A stretch of 34,039 nt of DNA from Thermoplasmata archaeon (lineage in GTDB: Archaea; Thermoplasmatota; Thermoplasmata; Methanomassiliicoccales; Methanomethylophilaceae). Shown piece after piece: positions 23,549-30,623 of the stretch (position 1 is the stretch's first letter; the number at the start of each line of letters is the position of its first letter). The notes under the pieces are model-generated. The model worked only from the letters and a program-made list of their open reading frames with translations, was not told the DNA's origin and did no database searches. The DNA is taken from the NCBI GenBank assembly GCA_030539565.1, contig JAUNYA010000002.1, positions 1 through 34,039 on the forward strand. Reading direction: 5' to 3'. The position numbers and the translations under genes were made by a program.

Positions 23549-24348
23549 TCTATCACCGAATCCGCCAGATGCATGCGGTAGATCCCGCCGCTGCACTCGA
23601 CGACGACGTCCTCGCCGAAGAGCTCGGAGACCCTGGCGCTGGTGAGCAGCTCCTCCTTGGGCCCGTTGGCGAAGATCCTGCCGTCCTTTACCATGACGAC
23701 GCGGCTGACGGACGACGGTATGTCGGTGAGCTCGTGCGTTATCATCACGATGCTCACCCCTGCCTCGATCAGGATGTCGAACATGGCGCGGAACTTGGAC
23801 TTCATGACGATGTCGAGTCCGGTCATGGGCTCGTCGAGGACCAGGAGGTCCGGGCCCGTGACGAGGGCCCTGGCTATGAGGGCGCGCCTCATCTCGCCGA
23901 GGGAGAGGTTCTCTATCGGCCTGTCCATCAGGTCCTCGATGCCCATCGACGTCGCGGAGCGGACGGCCGCCTCCTCCATCTCGGGGGTGAGCGTGTGGTT
24001 CCTGAAGACGTCCAGGCTGTTGAAGAATCCGGAGCAGACCACCTCCCGCACCGTGGTGTCGGGGCGGAACATGGACTGCAGGTCCATGGAGACCACGCCC
24101 ATGCGGCCCCTGACCTCGAACAGGTTCCACCTGTCCTGGCCGAAGATGCGCATGACGGCGGGGCTCTCCTCGTTGTAGTAGGGGTGGATGTCACCCCTGA
24201 GAAGCTTGATGAGGGTCGTCTTGCCGGAACCGTTGGGGCCGATCACCGCGAGGTTCTCGCCCTTGAAGATGTCGAGGTCGACGGAGTCCAGTATCCGGAC
24301 CCCGCTTCTCACGACGGAAACGTTCCTCAGTTCCAGCGCCTTTTCCAT
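23545..24348 (-). CDS. ABC transporter-type ATP-binding protein
   Basis: The 267-residue single ABC domain has Walker A GPNGSGKT (about 37-44), Q-loop region SMDLQSMFRP, signature LSLGEM, Walker B LLVLDEP and H-loop ITHELTD. The overall pattern is closest to the ModF/YlmA-type stand-alone ATPases. No transmembrane partner of the usual kind is next to it. It heads a unit with the zinc-ribbon protein, rfcL and taw1. Its ATG at 24348 is about 26 bases from a TATA element that sits in a perfect palindrome, so transcription is probably repressor-controlled and leaderless. Confidence 0.88.
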   Translation of the reverse strand: MEKALELRNVSVVRSGVRILDSVDLDIFKGENLAVIGPNGSGKTTLIKLLRGDIHPYYNEESPAVMRIFGQDRWNLFEVRGRMGVVSMDLQSMFRPDTTVREVVCSGFFNSLDVFRNHTLTPEMEEAAVRSATSMGIEDLMDRPIENLSLGEMRRALIARALVTGPDLLVLDEPMTGLDIVMKSKFRAMFDILIEAGVSIVMITHELTDIPSSVSRVVMVKDGRIFANGPKEELLTSARVSELFGEDVVVECSGGIYRMHLADSVIE

Positions 24349-24361
24349 GCTTGGAAGCGAT

Positions 24362-24391
24362 GCGCGCGAGGTACTTAACTCCCTCGCGCGC
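24362..24391 (-). promoter_or_regulatory. Perfect 10-bp inverted repeat centred on a TATA box
   Basis: GCGCGCGAGG (24362-24371) is repeated inverted as CCTCGCGCGC (24382-24391), with the spacer TACTTAACTC. On the minus strand the spacer is GAGTTAAGTA, the TATA-like element about 24-30 bases before the ATP-binding protein's ATG. The right arm covers the 3' end of the winged-helix gene, whose TAA stop (24375-24377) is in the spacer. It could be an operator over the core promoter or, as RNA, a hairpin at the end of the winged-helix message. Confidence 0.6.
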
Positions 24392-24677
24392 GGTTCGCGT
24401 TTTTAACGCACTTGTCAATGGCTACCAGGAGGCTGGCGACCTGCTCTCCGGACGGGGTCAGCGATACTATCGTAGAGCGCGTGACCGCATCCATCTCCTG
24501 TACGAGGAGTCCCATCTCCTCGAGGAGGTTGAGCTTGTCTGGCATCCTGGGGTTTGACGACACGCCATCGTAGATATCGATCTTTCTGCTTGGATCGTTA
24601 TCGGCTAGGAACGTGAGGATAGCAATCATATGCTTCTCCTCAAGCGCCGTAACACTGGCGGTGTCCTTCTGATTCAT
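24375..24677 (-). CDS. Winged-helix (MarR/ArsR-like) transcriptional regulator
   Basis: The 100-residue protein is a single winged helix: helices LEEKHMIAILTFLADNDPSRKIDIYDGV, recognition region NPRMPDKLNLLEEMGLLV, wing AVTRSTIVSLTPSGEQVASLL, and a short basic end. I do not know its family more exactly. The ATG at 24677 has GGTGAC a few bases upstream, and the TATA element at 24734-24742 leaves a leader of roughly 30 bases. The ATG at 24722 is too close to that TATA. The gene ends inside the palindrome over the next operon's promoter, which makes that operon a natural target. Stop is TAA. Confidence 0.8.
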   Translation of the reverse strand: MNQKDTASVTALEEKHMIAILTFLADNDPSRKIDIYDGVSSNPRMPDKLNLLEEMGLLVQEMDAVTRSTIVSLTPSGEQVASLLVAIDKCVKNANRARGS

Positions 24678-24694
24678 TGTGTCACCCTTGCGAT

Positions 24695-24717
24695 CGCGGG
24701 TACGCGATACGCGGGTA
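24695..24717. repeat. CGCGGGTA direct repeats in leader of winged-helix gene
   Basis: CGCGGGTA occurs at 24695-24702 and 24710-24717, a 15-base period, between the TATA element (24734-24742) and the start codon at 24677. The position around the expected transcript start suits an autoregulatory site. Confidence 0.4.
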
Positions 24718-24733
24718 ACCATGATGCGACGAA

Positions 24734-24742
24734 CTATTTAAG
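24734..24742 (-). promoter_or_regulatory. TATA-like element of winged-helix gene
   Basis: CTTAAATAG on the minus strand, in the gap after the symporter stop at 24776. It gives the regulator gene its own promoter, with a transcript start expected near 24710. Confidence 0.5.
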
Positions 24743-24775
24743 CCCTGTTCACTGTAAATCCATAATACCTGTAAC

Positions 24776-26419
24776 TCAGCACGCCTCCGCCGTGGAATTC
24801 TCGGTCCTCCTGAACACGACAAGCGCCACTGCCATGGTGATTATGGACAGGGGCAGGGCGATGACCAGCGGATCGGTGCTCGCCAGGAAAGAGTCCGGGA
24901 ACAGGACCTTCTGTCCGGTCAGCAGGTTGCAGATGGGCAGGAACACGCTCGTCCCGGTGTTGATGAACAGGGCCAGGAACAGGTACGAGACCGTACCGAC
25001 GGATATGCTGGCCAGGGCGGCCTTCCTGCAGGGGTTCTTCGAGTAGAGCGCGTGGAAGTACGCCGGTAGCAGCGCGGCGGCGGTCATGCCCATGAACACG
25101 GAGGTGGCCTTGGCGATGATGTCGCTGGGCATCAGGTAGCAGTAGACGACGAGCAGCACCATGATGACCACGATGCAGATCCTGTTGAGCCTGACGCTCT
25201 GGGAGTCCCCCTGGAGCCTGCCCTTCTTGTTCTGATACAGGGTGTACAGGTCGTATCCGCCGGCGGCCCCGATGGTGTGCAGGAGCGCGCTGATCGTCGA
25301 GATGGCCGCGCAGACCAGGGACAGCAGGAACAGGGAGACGAACACGTCGCCGAAGGTCATGCCGTTGAATATCTCGAGGATGAACTGCGGGATGATGAAG
25401 TCGGTTCCGAGGCCTATGCTGGTGATGTACTCGTAGGCGATCGCCCCGTCCTCCTGGAAGAAGTAGACGTTGGACAGGGCACCGACGGTGTACGCGGACC
25501 CGACGATGACGATCATGAATATGGATCCGACGAGCAGGGACTTGTTCAGGTCCCTGTCGGACTTGGCTGACATGAACCTGACGGCCAGCTGGGGCTGGGT
25601 GAGGGCTCCGATCCCGACTCCGAGAAGGAACGTGGTGACCACGGTCAGCCACTCGGTCGACCCGAAGTCCGAGAAGTTCGTCCAACCGTTGAATCCCTCC
25701 TGGGTACCGGCTATGGAGCCCATCTCGGAGAACTTGGTGTTCCAGAGGTCCACGAGGGCGGAGTTCCCGGCGGTGACCCCTCCGAAGTAGGAGTAGGTGA
25801 CGATGAGGATGACCGCCATCCCGACGAACATGATGGCGGCCTGGAACGCGTCGTTGTACATGACGGCGATGATCCCGCCGTAGACGACGTAGACGGCGAC
25901 GATGATCGCGAGGAGTATCAGGATGAGGTCGTAGTACTCGTTGAGGCCGGTGATGGTGGCCAGCGAGTTGACTCCTCCCTTGAGGACGGCGGCGGCGTAG
26001 ATGGGCATCATGACGATGATGAGGATCGCGGTGAACGCGCGGATGCCCTTGGATTTGTAGATCTTGCCGAGCAGGTCGGCGTACGTGGAGGCGCCGAGCT
26101 CCCTGCCCTTGCGCCTGGTGGGGCCTCCGAACACGAGGAAGGCCACGATGAGTCCCACGAAGAGATTCAGGAAGCACAGCCAGATCATGGTCATACCGTG
26201 GACGGCGGCCTGTCCGCCGAAACCTATGACCGCGGAGGCGGAGAGGAATGTGGATCCATAGGAAAGGGCGATGATCAGGGGGCTCGCCTTGTTCCTTCCG
26301 AGGAGGAACTCCTGGTTGTCCTTGGTGTTCCTGTACCCGTACCAGCCGAGCAGCAGGGTGATGACGATGAAGACGGCGACCATAGCGCCGAACACGACCA
26401 GGTCGACGCCGTCACTCAT
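24776..26419 (-). CDS. Sodium:solute symporter (SSS family)
   Basis: The 547-residue protein has about 13 transmembrane helices. It has the SSS pattern: YRNTKDNQEFLLGRNKASPLIIALSYGSTFLSASAVIGFGGQA near the N-terminus, helix GLNEYYDLILILLAIIVAVYVVYGGIIAVMYNDAFQAAIM, and the loop GALTQPQLAVRFMSAKSDRDLNKS. Such carriers couple Na+ entry to uptake of solutes such as pantothenate, proline or organic acids; the substrate is not deducible. The ATG at 26419 was preferred to the one nine bases upstream because GGAGG is then nine bases before it. It overlaps the accessory gene's stop (ATGAGTGA). Confidence 0.92.
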   Translation of the reverse strand: MSDGVDLVVFGAMVAVFIVITLLLGWYGYRNTKDNQEFLLGRNKASPLIIALSYGSTFLSASAVIGFGGQAAVHGMTMIWLCFLNLFVGLIVAFLVFGGPTRRKGRELGASTYADLLGKIYKSKGIRAFTAILIIVMMPIYAAAVLKGGVNSLATITGLNEYYDLILILLAIIVAVYVVYGGIIAVMYNDAFQAAIMFVGMAVILIVTYSYFGGVTAGNSALVDLWNTKFSEMGSIAGTQEGFNGWTNFSDFGSTEWLTVVTTFLLGVGIGALTQPQLAVRFMSAKSDRDLNKSLLVGSIFMIVIVGSAYTVGALSNVYFFQEDGAIAYEYITSIGLGTDFIIPQFILEIFNGMTFGDVFVSLFLLSLVCAAISTISALLHTIGAAGGYDLYTLYQNKKGRLQGDSQSVRLNRICIVVIMVLLVVYCYLMPSDIIAKATSVFMGMTAAALLPAYFHALYSKNPCRKAALASISVGTVSYLFLALFINTGTSVFLPICNLLTGQKVLFPDSFLASTDPLVIALPLSIITMAVALVVFRRTENSTAEAC

Positions 26420-26540
26420 CGTCCTCATCCTCCGCTTTTATTCCCTTCAGGTACGCGTACACGCAGCAGAACACCACGCTCAGGATGCTCAGCGCGTAGC
26501 CGCCTATGATCCAAGGATCCGACAGTCCCAATATCTCCAT
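26412..26540 (-). CDS. Symporter small accessory protein
   Basis: The 42-residue protein starts at ATG 26540: a short amphipathic start (MEILGLSDPW), one transmembrane helix (IIGGYALSILSVVFCCVYAYL) and an acidic end (KAEDEDDE). Small single-helix proteins of this layout are encoded just before archaeal SSS symporters, where they are assumed to assist the carrier. GGTGAG lies three bases before the ATG. The stop overlaps the symporter start by eight bases, so the two are translationally coupled. Confidence 0.88.
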   Translation of the reverse strand: MEILGLSDPWIIGGYALSILSVVFCCVYAYLKGIKAEDEDDE

Positions 26541-26558
26541 GATCTCACCATGTGTTCC

Positions 26559-26575
26559 GTGCTAACAATTAGCAC
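26559..26575. promoter_or_regulatory. 17-bp palindrome in symporter promoter
   Basis: GTGCTAACAATTAGCAC has perfect 7-bp arms around CAA. It lies between a TATA-like CGTTTAAGC (minus strand, plus 26577-26585) and the accessory-protein start at 26540, covering roughly -5 to -20 of the expected transcript. That is where a repressor would block the symporter operon. Confidence 0.65.
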
Positions 26576-26603
26576 GCTTAAACGCTCTATGTCCAACGCA
26601 TAC

Positions 26604-26614
26604 TTAAAATATAT
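26604..26614 (+). promoter_or_regulatory. Strong TATA-like element upstream of structured segment
   Basis: TTAAAATATAT is a near-ideal TATA element, pointing to a plus-strand transcript start near 26630-26638. This is about 100 bases before the SRP RNA. It could serve an unknown small RNA, or a longer precursor of the SRP RNA. It can also be read in the minus direction as an upstream promoter for the symporter unit. Confidence 0.45.
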
Positions 26615-26628
26615 CGTGTGCTCGCGGG

Positions 26629-26700
26629 CCGGAATCCCTCCGGGGACGATACTCCCGGGCGGTATGGGGGCCTCCTCCGGATACCGAGTCCTATGATGGA
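26629..26700 (+). other. Hairpin-rich intergenic segment, possible small RNA
   Basis: Between a strong TATA element and the SRP RNA promoter lies a G/C-rich segment with three local hairpins: CCGGA-ATCCC-TCCGG (26629-26643), GGGA-CGATAC-TCCC (about 26643-26656) and CGGTAT...ATACCG (26660-26686). I see no credible protein frame and no tRNA, box C/D or known riboswitch pattern. It may be a small RNA or just a leader. Confidence 0.35.
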
Positions 26701-26701
26701 A

Positions 26702-26710
26702 TGTATTATT
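26702..26710 (+). promoter_or_regulatory. TATA-like element of SRP RNA gene
   Basis: TGTATTATTA is 22-30 bases before the predicted 5' end of the SRP RNA (26732), the normal archaeal spacing for a stable RNA promoter. Confidence 0.6.
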
Positions 26711-26731
26711 ATGGAGGGGCGACATCAGGGT

Positions 26732-27042
26732 GCGTCTGGCTTGACCGGGGCGCTTGGCGTGCCCTATACCCGAAATCGTCAATACGCGGGGGTGACAGCA
26801 GGGGACGGCCCCGCTGAACATTTCAAGCCCATCTAGCGACAATGAAATCTTGTCCTGCAGAGTCGGAGTTTGCGACGAATGCGACCGGAGGGCCGCAGTT
26901 CACGCATCAACTGGGGGAACCGGGTCAGGTCCTGACGGGAGCAGCCTTACCCTGGACTACTGACGTTTGCGGGATCGCAGGGTTGAGAAGCGAAATGGCA
27001 AACTTGAGATGGGAGGTGGGGACAACCCCTGTGGCCAGGCGC
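26732..27042 (+). ncRNA. ffs: Signal recognition particle (7S) RNA
   Basis: About 311 bases, the usual archaeal length. The conserved domain IV (helix 8) is at about 26915-26952, with GTCAG, the apical stem GTCC-TGAC-GGGA and AGCAGCC, which binds SRP54. The 5' domain contains TATACCCGAAATCGTC, matching the helix 3/4 region of archaeal 7S RNAs. Helix 1 pairs 26732-26740 with 27034-27042 (nine pairs). The long helix 5 is supported by CCCATCT (26828-26834) with AGATGGG (27007-27013) and GTCCTGC (26852-26858) with GCAGGGT (26977-26983). The apical tetraloop is TGAC (URRC type) instead of the common GGAA. The RNA ends a few bases before the convergent stop codon at 27046. Confidence 0.93.
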
Positions 27043-27045
27043 TTC

Positions 27046-28032
27046 TCAGTTCTTCGAACCGGAAGGTCCGAGCCCCGTGATTATCTCGCTGGCGAAGTCG
27101 AAGACCGTCGCCTCCTCAGAGCCGTCGGTTATCCTCAGCTTACCGGTGTCGTCGACCCTTCCGACGACCGCACCCTTGCACGACACCTCCGAGAAGATGT
27201 AGATGATCTCCTGCGAGTTCTCGGGAGGGCACGCGAAGCAGAAGCCGCATCCCTGGTAGGCCAGGAGCCAGCGCTTCAGGTCGGCCCCCTCGGGCGCGGG
27301 GATCTTCGTCACGTCGACGAGCGCGCCGACGCCGGACGACTCGAGCATCATGCCGAGCGTACCGACGCTCCCGGGGTTGCTCATGTCCTTGCACGAATGC
27401 GCCAGATGCCTCTCCGCGACGATCGCGACGGCCTCCATCTGCCCGCGGACGATGTCGTCGGTCTTCTGGACCGTCGTCACGAAAGCGTACGGCAGCCTCT
27501 CGGGGTAGAAACCGTCCGTGTCTATGACGAACACGATGTCGTCGCCGGGCTTCGCGGTGCTGCTCCTGAGCAGAGCGTCCTTGGCGACCTTGCCGACGAT
27601 CGAGATGTCTATGGCGTTGTAGTGGCAGTCGGGGTGCACGTGGCCTCCCACGATGGGGACGTCGAACTTGCGGATGCCGTCCTGCATGCCGCGGATGATC
27701 TCCCTGCACACGTTGCCGTGCACGATGGACATGACGTCGACCATGCCGAGGGGCCTCCCTCCCATGGCCGCGATGTCGTTCACATTGACGAGGACGGCGA
27801 AGTAGCCGGCATAGTACGGATCCGTGCTCACCAGCGACTCCATGATTCCGTCCGCCGCGAAGAGGATGTACTGGTCTCCAACGTCGATGGCCGCTGCGTC
27901 CTCCCCCTCGGCGGCCGCGACCTGCGGGAACCCCGAGGTGGGCAGGAGGTCCACGATCTTGTGGATGGCGTGCTTGCGGGTCACGCCGGGATAGCTGCGG
28001 ATGGCCTCCGCCAGGTCTCCGATCGCTTCCAC
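27046..28032 (-). CDS. AIR-synthase-like protein, probable methanogenesis marker 2
   Basis: The 328-residue protein has the PurM/HypE/SelD fold: IRSYPGVTRKHAIHKIVDLL, GEDAAAIDVGDQYILFAADGIMESLV, FAVLVNVNDIAAMGGRPLGMVDVMS, GGHVHPDC and PGDDIVFVIDTDGF. The C-terminal part contains GCGFCFACPP. This combination is that of the methanogenesis-marker-2 family, found in methanogens with unknown function; members of the fold activate substrates with ATP. The GTG at 28032 has AGGAGG eight bases upstream and was preferred to ATGs at 28071 or 28056. It overlaps the CorA-like gene by 52 bases, and its stop touches the SRP RNA end. The family call is from memory of the pattern. Confidence 0.8.
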   Translation of the reverse strand: MEAIGDLAEAIRSYPGVTRKHAIHKIVDLLPTSGFPQVAAAEGEDAAAIDVGDQYILFAADGIMESLVSTDPYYAGYFAVLVNVNDIAAMGGRPLGMVDVMSIVHGNVCREIIRGMQDGIRKFDVPIVGGHVHPDCHYNAIDISIVGKVAKDALLRSSTAKPGDDIVFVIDTDGFYPERLPYAFVTTVQKTDDIVRGQMEAVAIVAERHLAHSCKDMSNPGSVGTLGMMLESSGVGALVDVTKIPAPEGADLKRWLLAYQGCGFCFACPPENSQEIIYIFSEVSCKGAVVGRVDDTGKLRITDGSEEATVFDFASEIITGLGPSGSKN

Positions 28033-28967
28033 AGGCCCTTCCTCCTGAGCCCCCATATGGAGAGGGCGCAAAGCGCGACCATGGCGACGAGGAGGACGAC
28101 GTAGGCGTACTCGAAGTCCTCGCCGGGCAGGCTGACGTTCATACCGTAGAAGCTGGCGAGCATCGTCGGTATCGCGATGATGAGCGTGATCGAGGTCAGG
28201 AACTTCATGACCAGCGCGAGGGAGTTGTTCAGGTCCGCCTCGACCAGCTGCCTGGTACCCTTGATGATCTGGCTGTACGTCATGGTCATCTCGAGCGCCT
28301 GGTTGGTCTCGATTATCACGTCGTCCATCAGGTCCCTGTCCTCAGGGGTGGAGACGAAGCGCGACTGCTTGCTCATCCTCTCGATGATGGACGCGTTCAC
28401 GCTGAGCGATGTCTTGAAGTAGACCAGGTTGGACTCCAGCTCGTGGAGCTCGAAAAGGTCGTCCCTGCGGGTGGCCTTGCGGATGGACTCCTCGATGGCC
28501 ATCCTCTTGACCTCGATGTACTTGAGGTCCGTCTGATAGTTGATCGCGATCCTGAACAGGATCTGGAGCACGAACCTCGCACGGTTGGAGACGTCGAAGA
28601 TGCTCTTGCCCTTGACCTTCCCCGAGGTGATGTTGGAGATGGCGAAGAGCTCCTGCAGACACACGGTCACGATGGCGGTGTCCGTCACGGTGATCGACAC
28701 AGGGTAGGTGGTGAACTCCTCGCGGCTGTTCCTCCACTCCCTCGTAGGGGCGTCGACCAGGATGAGGGTGTAGTCCTTGGAGACCTCCGTCCTCGATCCC
28801 TCCTCGTCGTCCAGCGCCGAGGTAAGGGCCTCGCGGTCTATGCCGAGGAACCCCTGCACCAGGTCTATCTCCTCGACCGTGGGCGCGACCAGGTTGATCC
28901 AGACGTCCTCCTTGATCTCGTCCGTGCGCACCGGGCGCCCGTCCATCATCTCGTAGATCTCCATCAT
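27981..28967 (-). CDS. CorA-like divalent cation transporter
   Basis: The 328-residue protein has the CorA layout: a cytoplasmic alpha/beta N-terminal domain (DVWINLVAPTVEEIDLVQGFLGI), long helices, then two C-terminal transmembrane helices. The signature YGMN follows the first helix (ASFYGMNVSLPG). CorA pentamers move Mg2+, Co2+ or Ni2+. The first ATG (28967) has GGTGAG upstream; the GTG nine bases earlier is part of that site. The final 15 residues run into the next gene. It follows the protease gene by 13 bases. Confidence 0.92.
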   Translation of the reverse strand: MMEIYEMMDGRPVRTDEIKEDVWINLVAPTVEEIDLVQGFLGIDREALTSALDDEEGSRTEVSKDYTLILVDAPTREWRNSREEFTTYPVSITVTDTAIVTVCLQELFAISNITSGKVKGKSIFDVSNRARFVLQILFRIAINYQTDLKYIEVKRMAIEESIRKATRRDDLFELHELESNLVYFKTSLSVNASIIERMSKQSRFVSTPEDRDLMDDVIIETNQALEMTMTYSQIIKGTRQLVEADLNNSLALVMKFLTSITLIIAIPTMLASFYGMNVSLPGEDFEYAYVVLLVAMVALCALSIWGLRRKGLWKRSETWRRPSAAIPA

Positions 28968-28980
28968 TCTTCTCACCCCC

Positions 28981-30591
28981 TCAGATTACCATGGCCAGTA
29001 TGACCAGTATGAACAGGAATAGCACCACCGTGGACACGTTCCCGGCGATGCTGTCCGTGAGCTTCCTGTTGCGCTCCGGGTCGCGTACCCCGAGCTTCTC
29101 CAGGAACCAGCTGACTCCTCCCGCGAATATGAAACCTCCGTCCAGGACGTAGGTGGGCAGGGCGTTGGATATCGCCAGCAGGATGTCCAGCCAGAATATC
29201 CAGTACATCAGCGTTATGAATATCCACGTCAGGTCGCCTCCAGGCGCATCGTACCACCACTTGACCTCGTCCGATATGGGATCCATGCCGTTGAACGGGC
29301 CGGACAGGTAGCTGAACAGCGCCGTGACGTACGAGTACGCGTCGGTCGTGTTGTAGAACGGGTTGACCGCCCTGTCCAGCAACTGGTCCGGCGTGGTGAA
29401 CGTCAGGCCGCCGGTCGTGGTGGTCACTCCGAGGAACCCGATGGAGTTCCTTGTCCCGAGCGTCACGGTGTGGTCCTCCATGGTGTACGCGCCGGTGTCG
29501 TCCATGACCGAGACGGTGGTGACGACGATCGTCTCACCGCCGGTGGTCGATGCCATGAACGCGTTGAACTCCCCGTACCCGCCGATGACGGTGGTCGTGC
29601 CGTCCATCGTTATGGAGTAGATGAACGTGCCCGCGGTGATCCCGCCCTCGTCCGCGCCGGATCCGGAGGTGATCGCCTTCACGTACAGGCCCATCTGCGT
29701 GGCCGTTGACGTATGGGTCCCGTCCTCCGTCATGTACGTGATTATGTACCGTTGGGTCGGGTCGAAATCGTAGTTCAGGTAGGCGGCCGAACCTGACAAA
29801 GTGGTTGTGAGATCCCCGGCGGTCTGGCCGGCCTCGTTGGTCCCGATGAGGAGGTTCCCGTCCTCGTCGGATATGCCGATAATGAGAGCGGACGCGGGGA
29901 TCCCGGCATTGTACGCCGGCGAGCCGTCGTCCACATAGTAAACGCCCGCGCTGTCCCCGTAGTCGGAGGACACGAAGCCGCAGGCGAAGATCATCAGAAG
30001 GATGCTTATGACCGCGAACACGGTGTTCACGGTGATGCCCGCGGCGTAGACGTCGATCTGCGCCTTGCGGGGCTTCTTGGCCATCTCCTCCTCGTTGGGC
30101 TCGACGAACGCGCCCATGGGGACCACGACGTACAGGAGCCCGGAGGACTCGACGCGGATCCCGTTGACGCGCGCCTGTATCCCGTGGCCGAGCTCGTGGA
30201 CGACCATGGCGAAGAAGAGCGCCACGATCCCGTAGCTCAGCGGCATGATGGGGTTGAACCCGGGGATGGCCAGGGCGTACTCTATGCCGATGGACGAGCC
30301 GGACGCGAGCCTCGAGGGCACCGCCAGGAGCGCCACGATCAGCATGTACATCATCAGGAAGAACAGCACCGCGGAGACCAGCTTGGAGGCGAACCCGAAG
30401 GCGTGCCAGAAGCGGGGATACGCCGCCAGGCGATCCATCGTCTTCATTCCGAGCTGCGTCTTGATCATGATGCAGGGCCCGTACTTCTGGAGATGCCAGC
30501 GCGCGGCCTTCTCCGGGTTCCTCCAGACCCACACCCAGATCGGGATGTACACGATGAGCAGGATCAGCATTACAAGGTACGCGGTGCTCAT
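28981..30591 (-). CDS. M50 site-2-type intramembrane metalloprotease with PDZ domain
   Basis: The 536-residue membrane protein has the zinc motif HELGH (132-136) in a transmembrane helix and, far downstream, NALPTYVLDGG, the third zinc ligand region of site-2 proteases. Between them is a PDZ-like segment starting GVYYVDDGSPAYNAGI and an extracytoplasmic region of about 200 residues rich in Thr, Ser and Gly. Such proteases cut transmembrane proteins, often releasing membrane-bound regulators. The ATG at 30591 was chosen from the start of the hydrophobic N-terminus. It lies 33 bases after the TAG of mptE, and a read-through mptE frame would end in an ATGA overlap with it. Confidence 0.9.
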   Translation of the reverse strand: MSTAYLVMLILLIVYIPIWVWVWRNPEKAARWHLQKYGPCIMIKTQLGMKTMDRLAAYPRFWHAFGFASKLVSAVLFFLMMYMLIVALLAVPSRLASGSSIGIEYALAIPGFNPIMPLSYGIVALFFAMVVHELGHGIQARVNGIRVESSGLLYVVVPMGAFVEPNEEEMAKKPRKAQIDVYAAGITVNTVFAVISILLMIFACGFVSSDYGDSAGVYYVDDGSPAYNAGIPASALIIGISDEDGNLLIGTNEAGQTAGDLTTTLSGSAAYLNYDFDPTQRYIITYMTEDGTHTSTATQMGLYVKAITSGSGADEGGITAGTFIYSITMDGTTTVIGGYGEFNAFMASTTGGETIVVTTVSVMDDTGAYTMEDHTVTLGTRNSIGFLGVTTTTGGLTFTTPDQLLDRAVNPFYNTTDAYSYVTALFSYLSGPFNGMDPISDEVKWWYDAPGGDLTWIFITLMYWIFWLDILLAISNALPTYVLDGGFIFAGGVSWFLEKLGVRDPERNRKLTDSIAGNVSTVVLFLFILVILAMVI

Positions 30592-30623
30592 GATATCTCC
30601 CCGTGCCCGTGGATGGCATCCTT

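Noticed and set aside
26629-26700. tRNA or box C/D RNA upstream of the SRP RNA
   Set aside because: No T-arm consensus, anticodon arm or acceptor pairing could be built. One C-box-like ATGATGG exists but no matching D box.
26504-26842. A 112-residue minus-strand frame over the SRP RNA 5' part
   Set aside because: It lies across an RNA gene and promoters, with no domain-like sequence and no conserved look.
26732-27042. RNase P RNA as an alternative for this RNA gene
   Set aside because: The conserved RNase P regions (such as ACAGNRA) are absent, while helix 8 and helix 1 of SRP RNA are clear.
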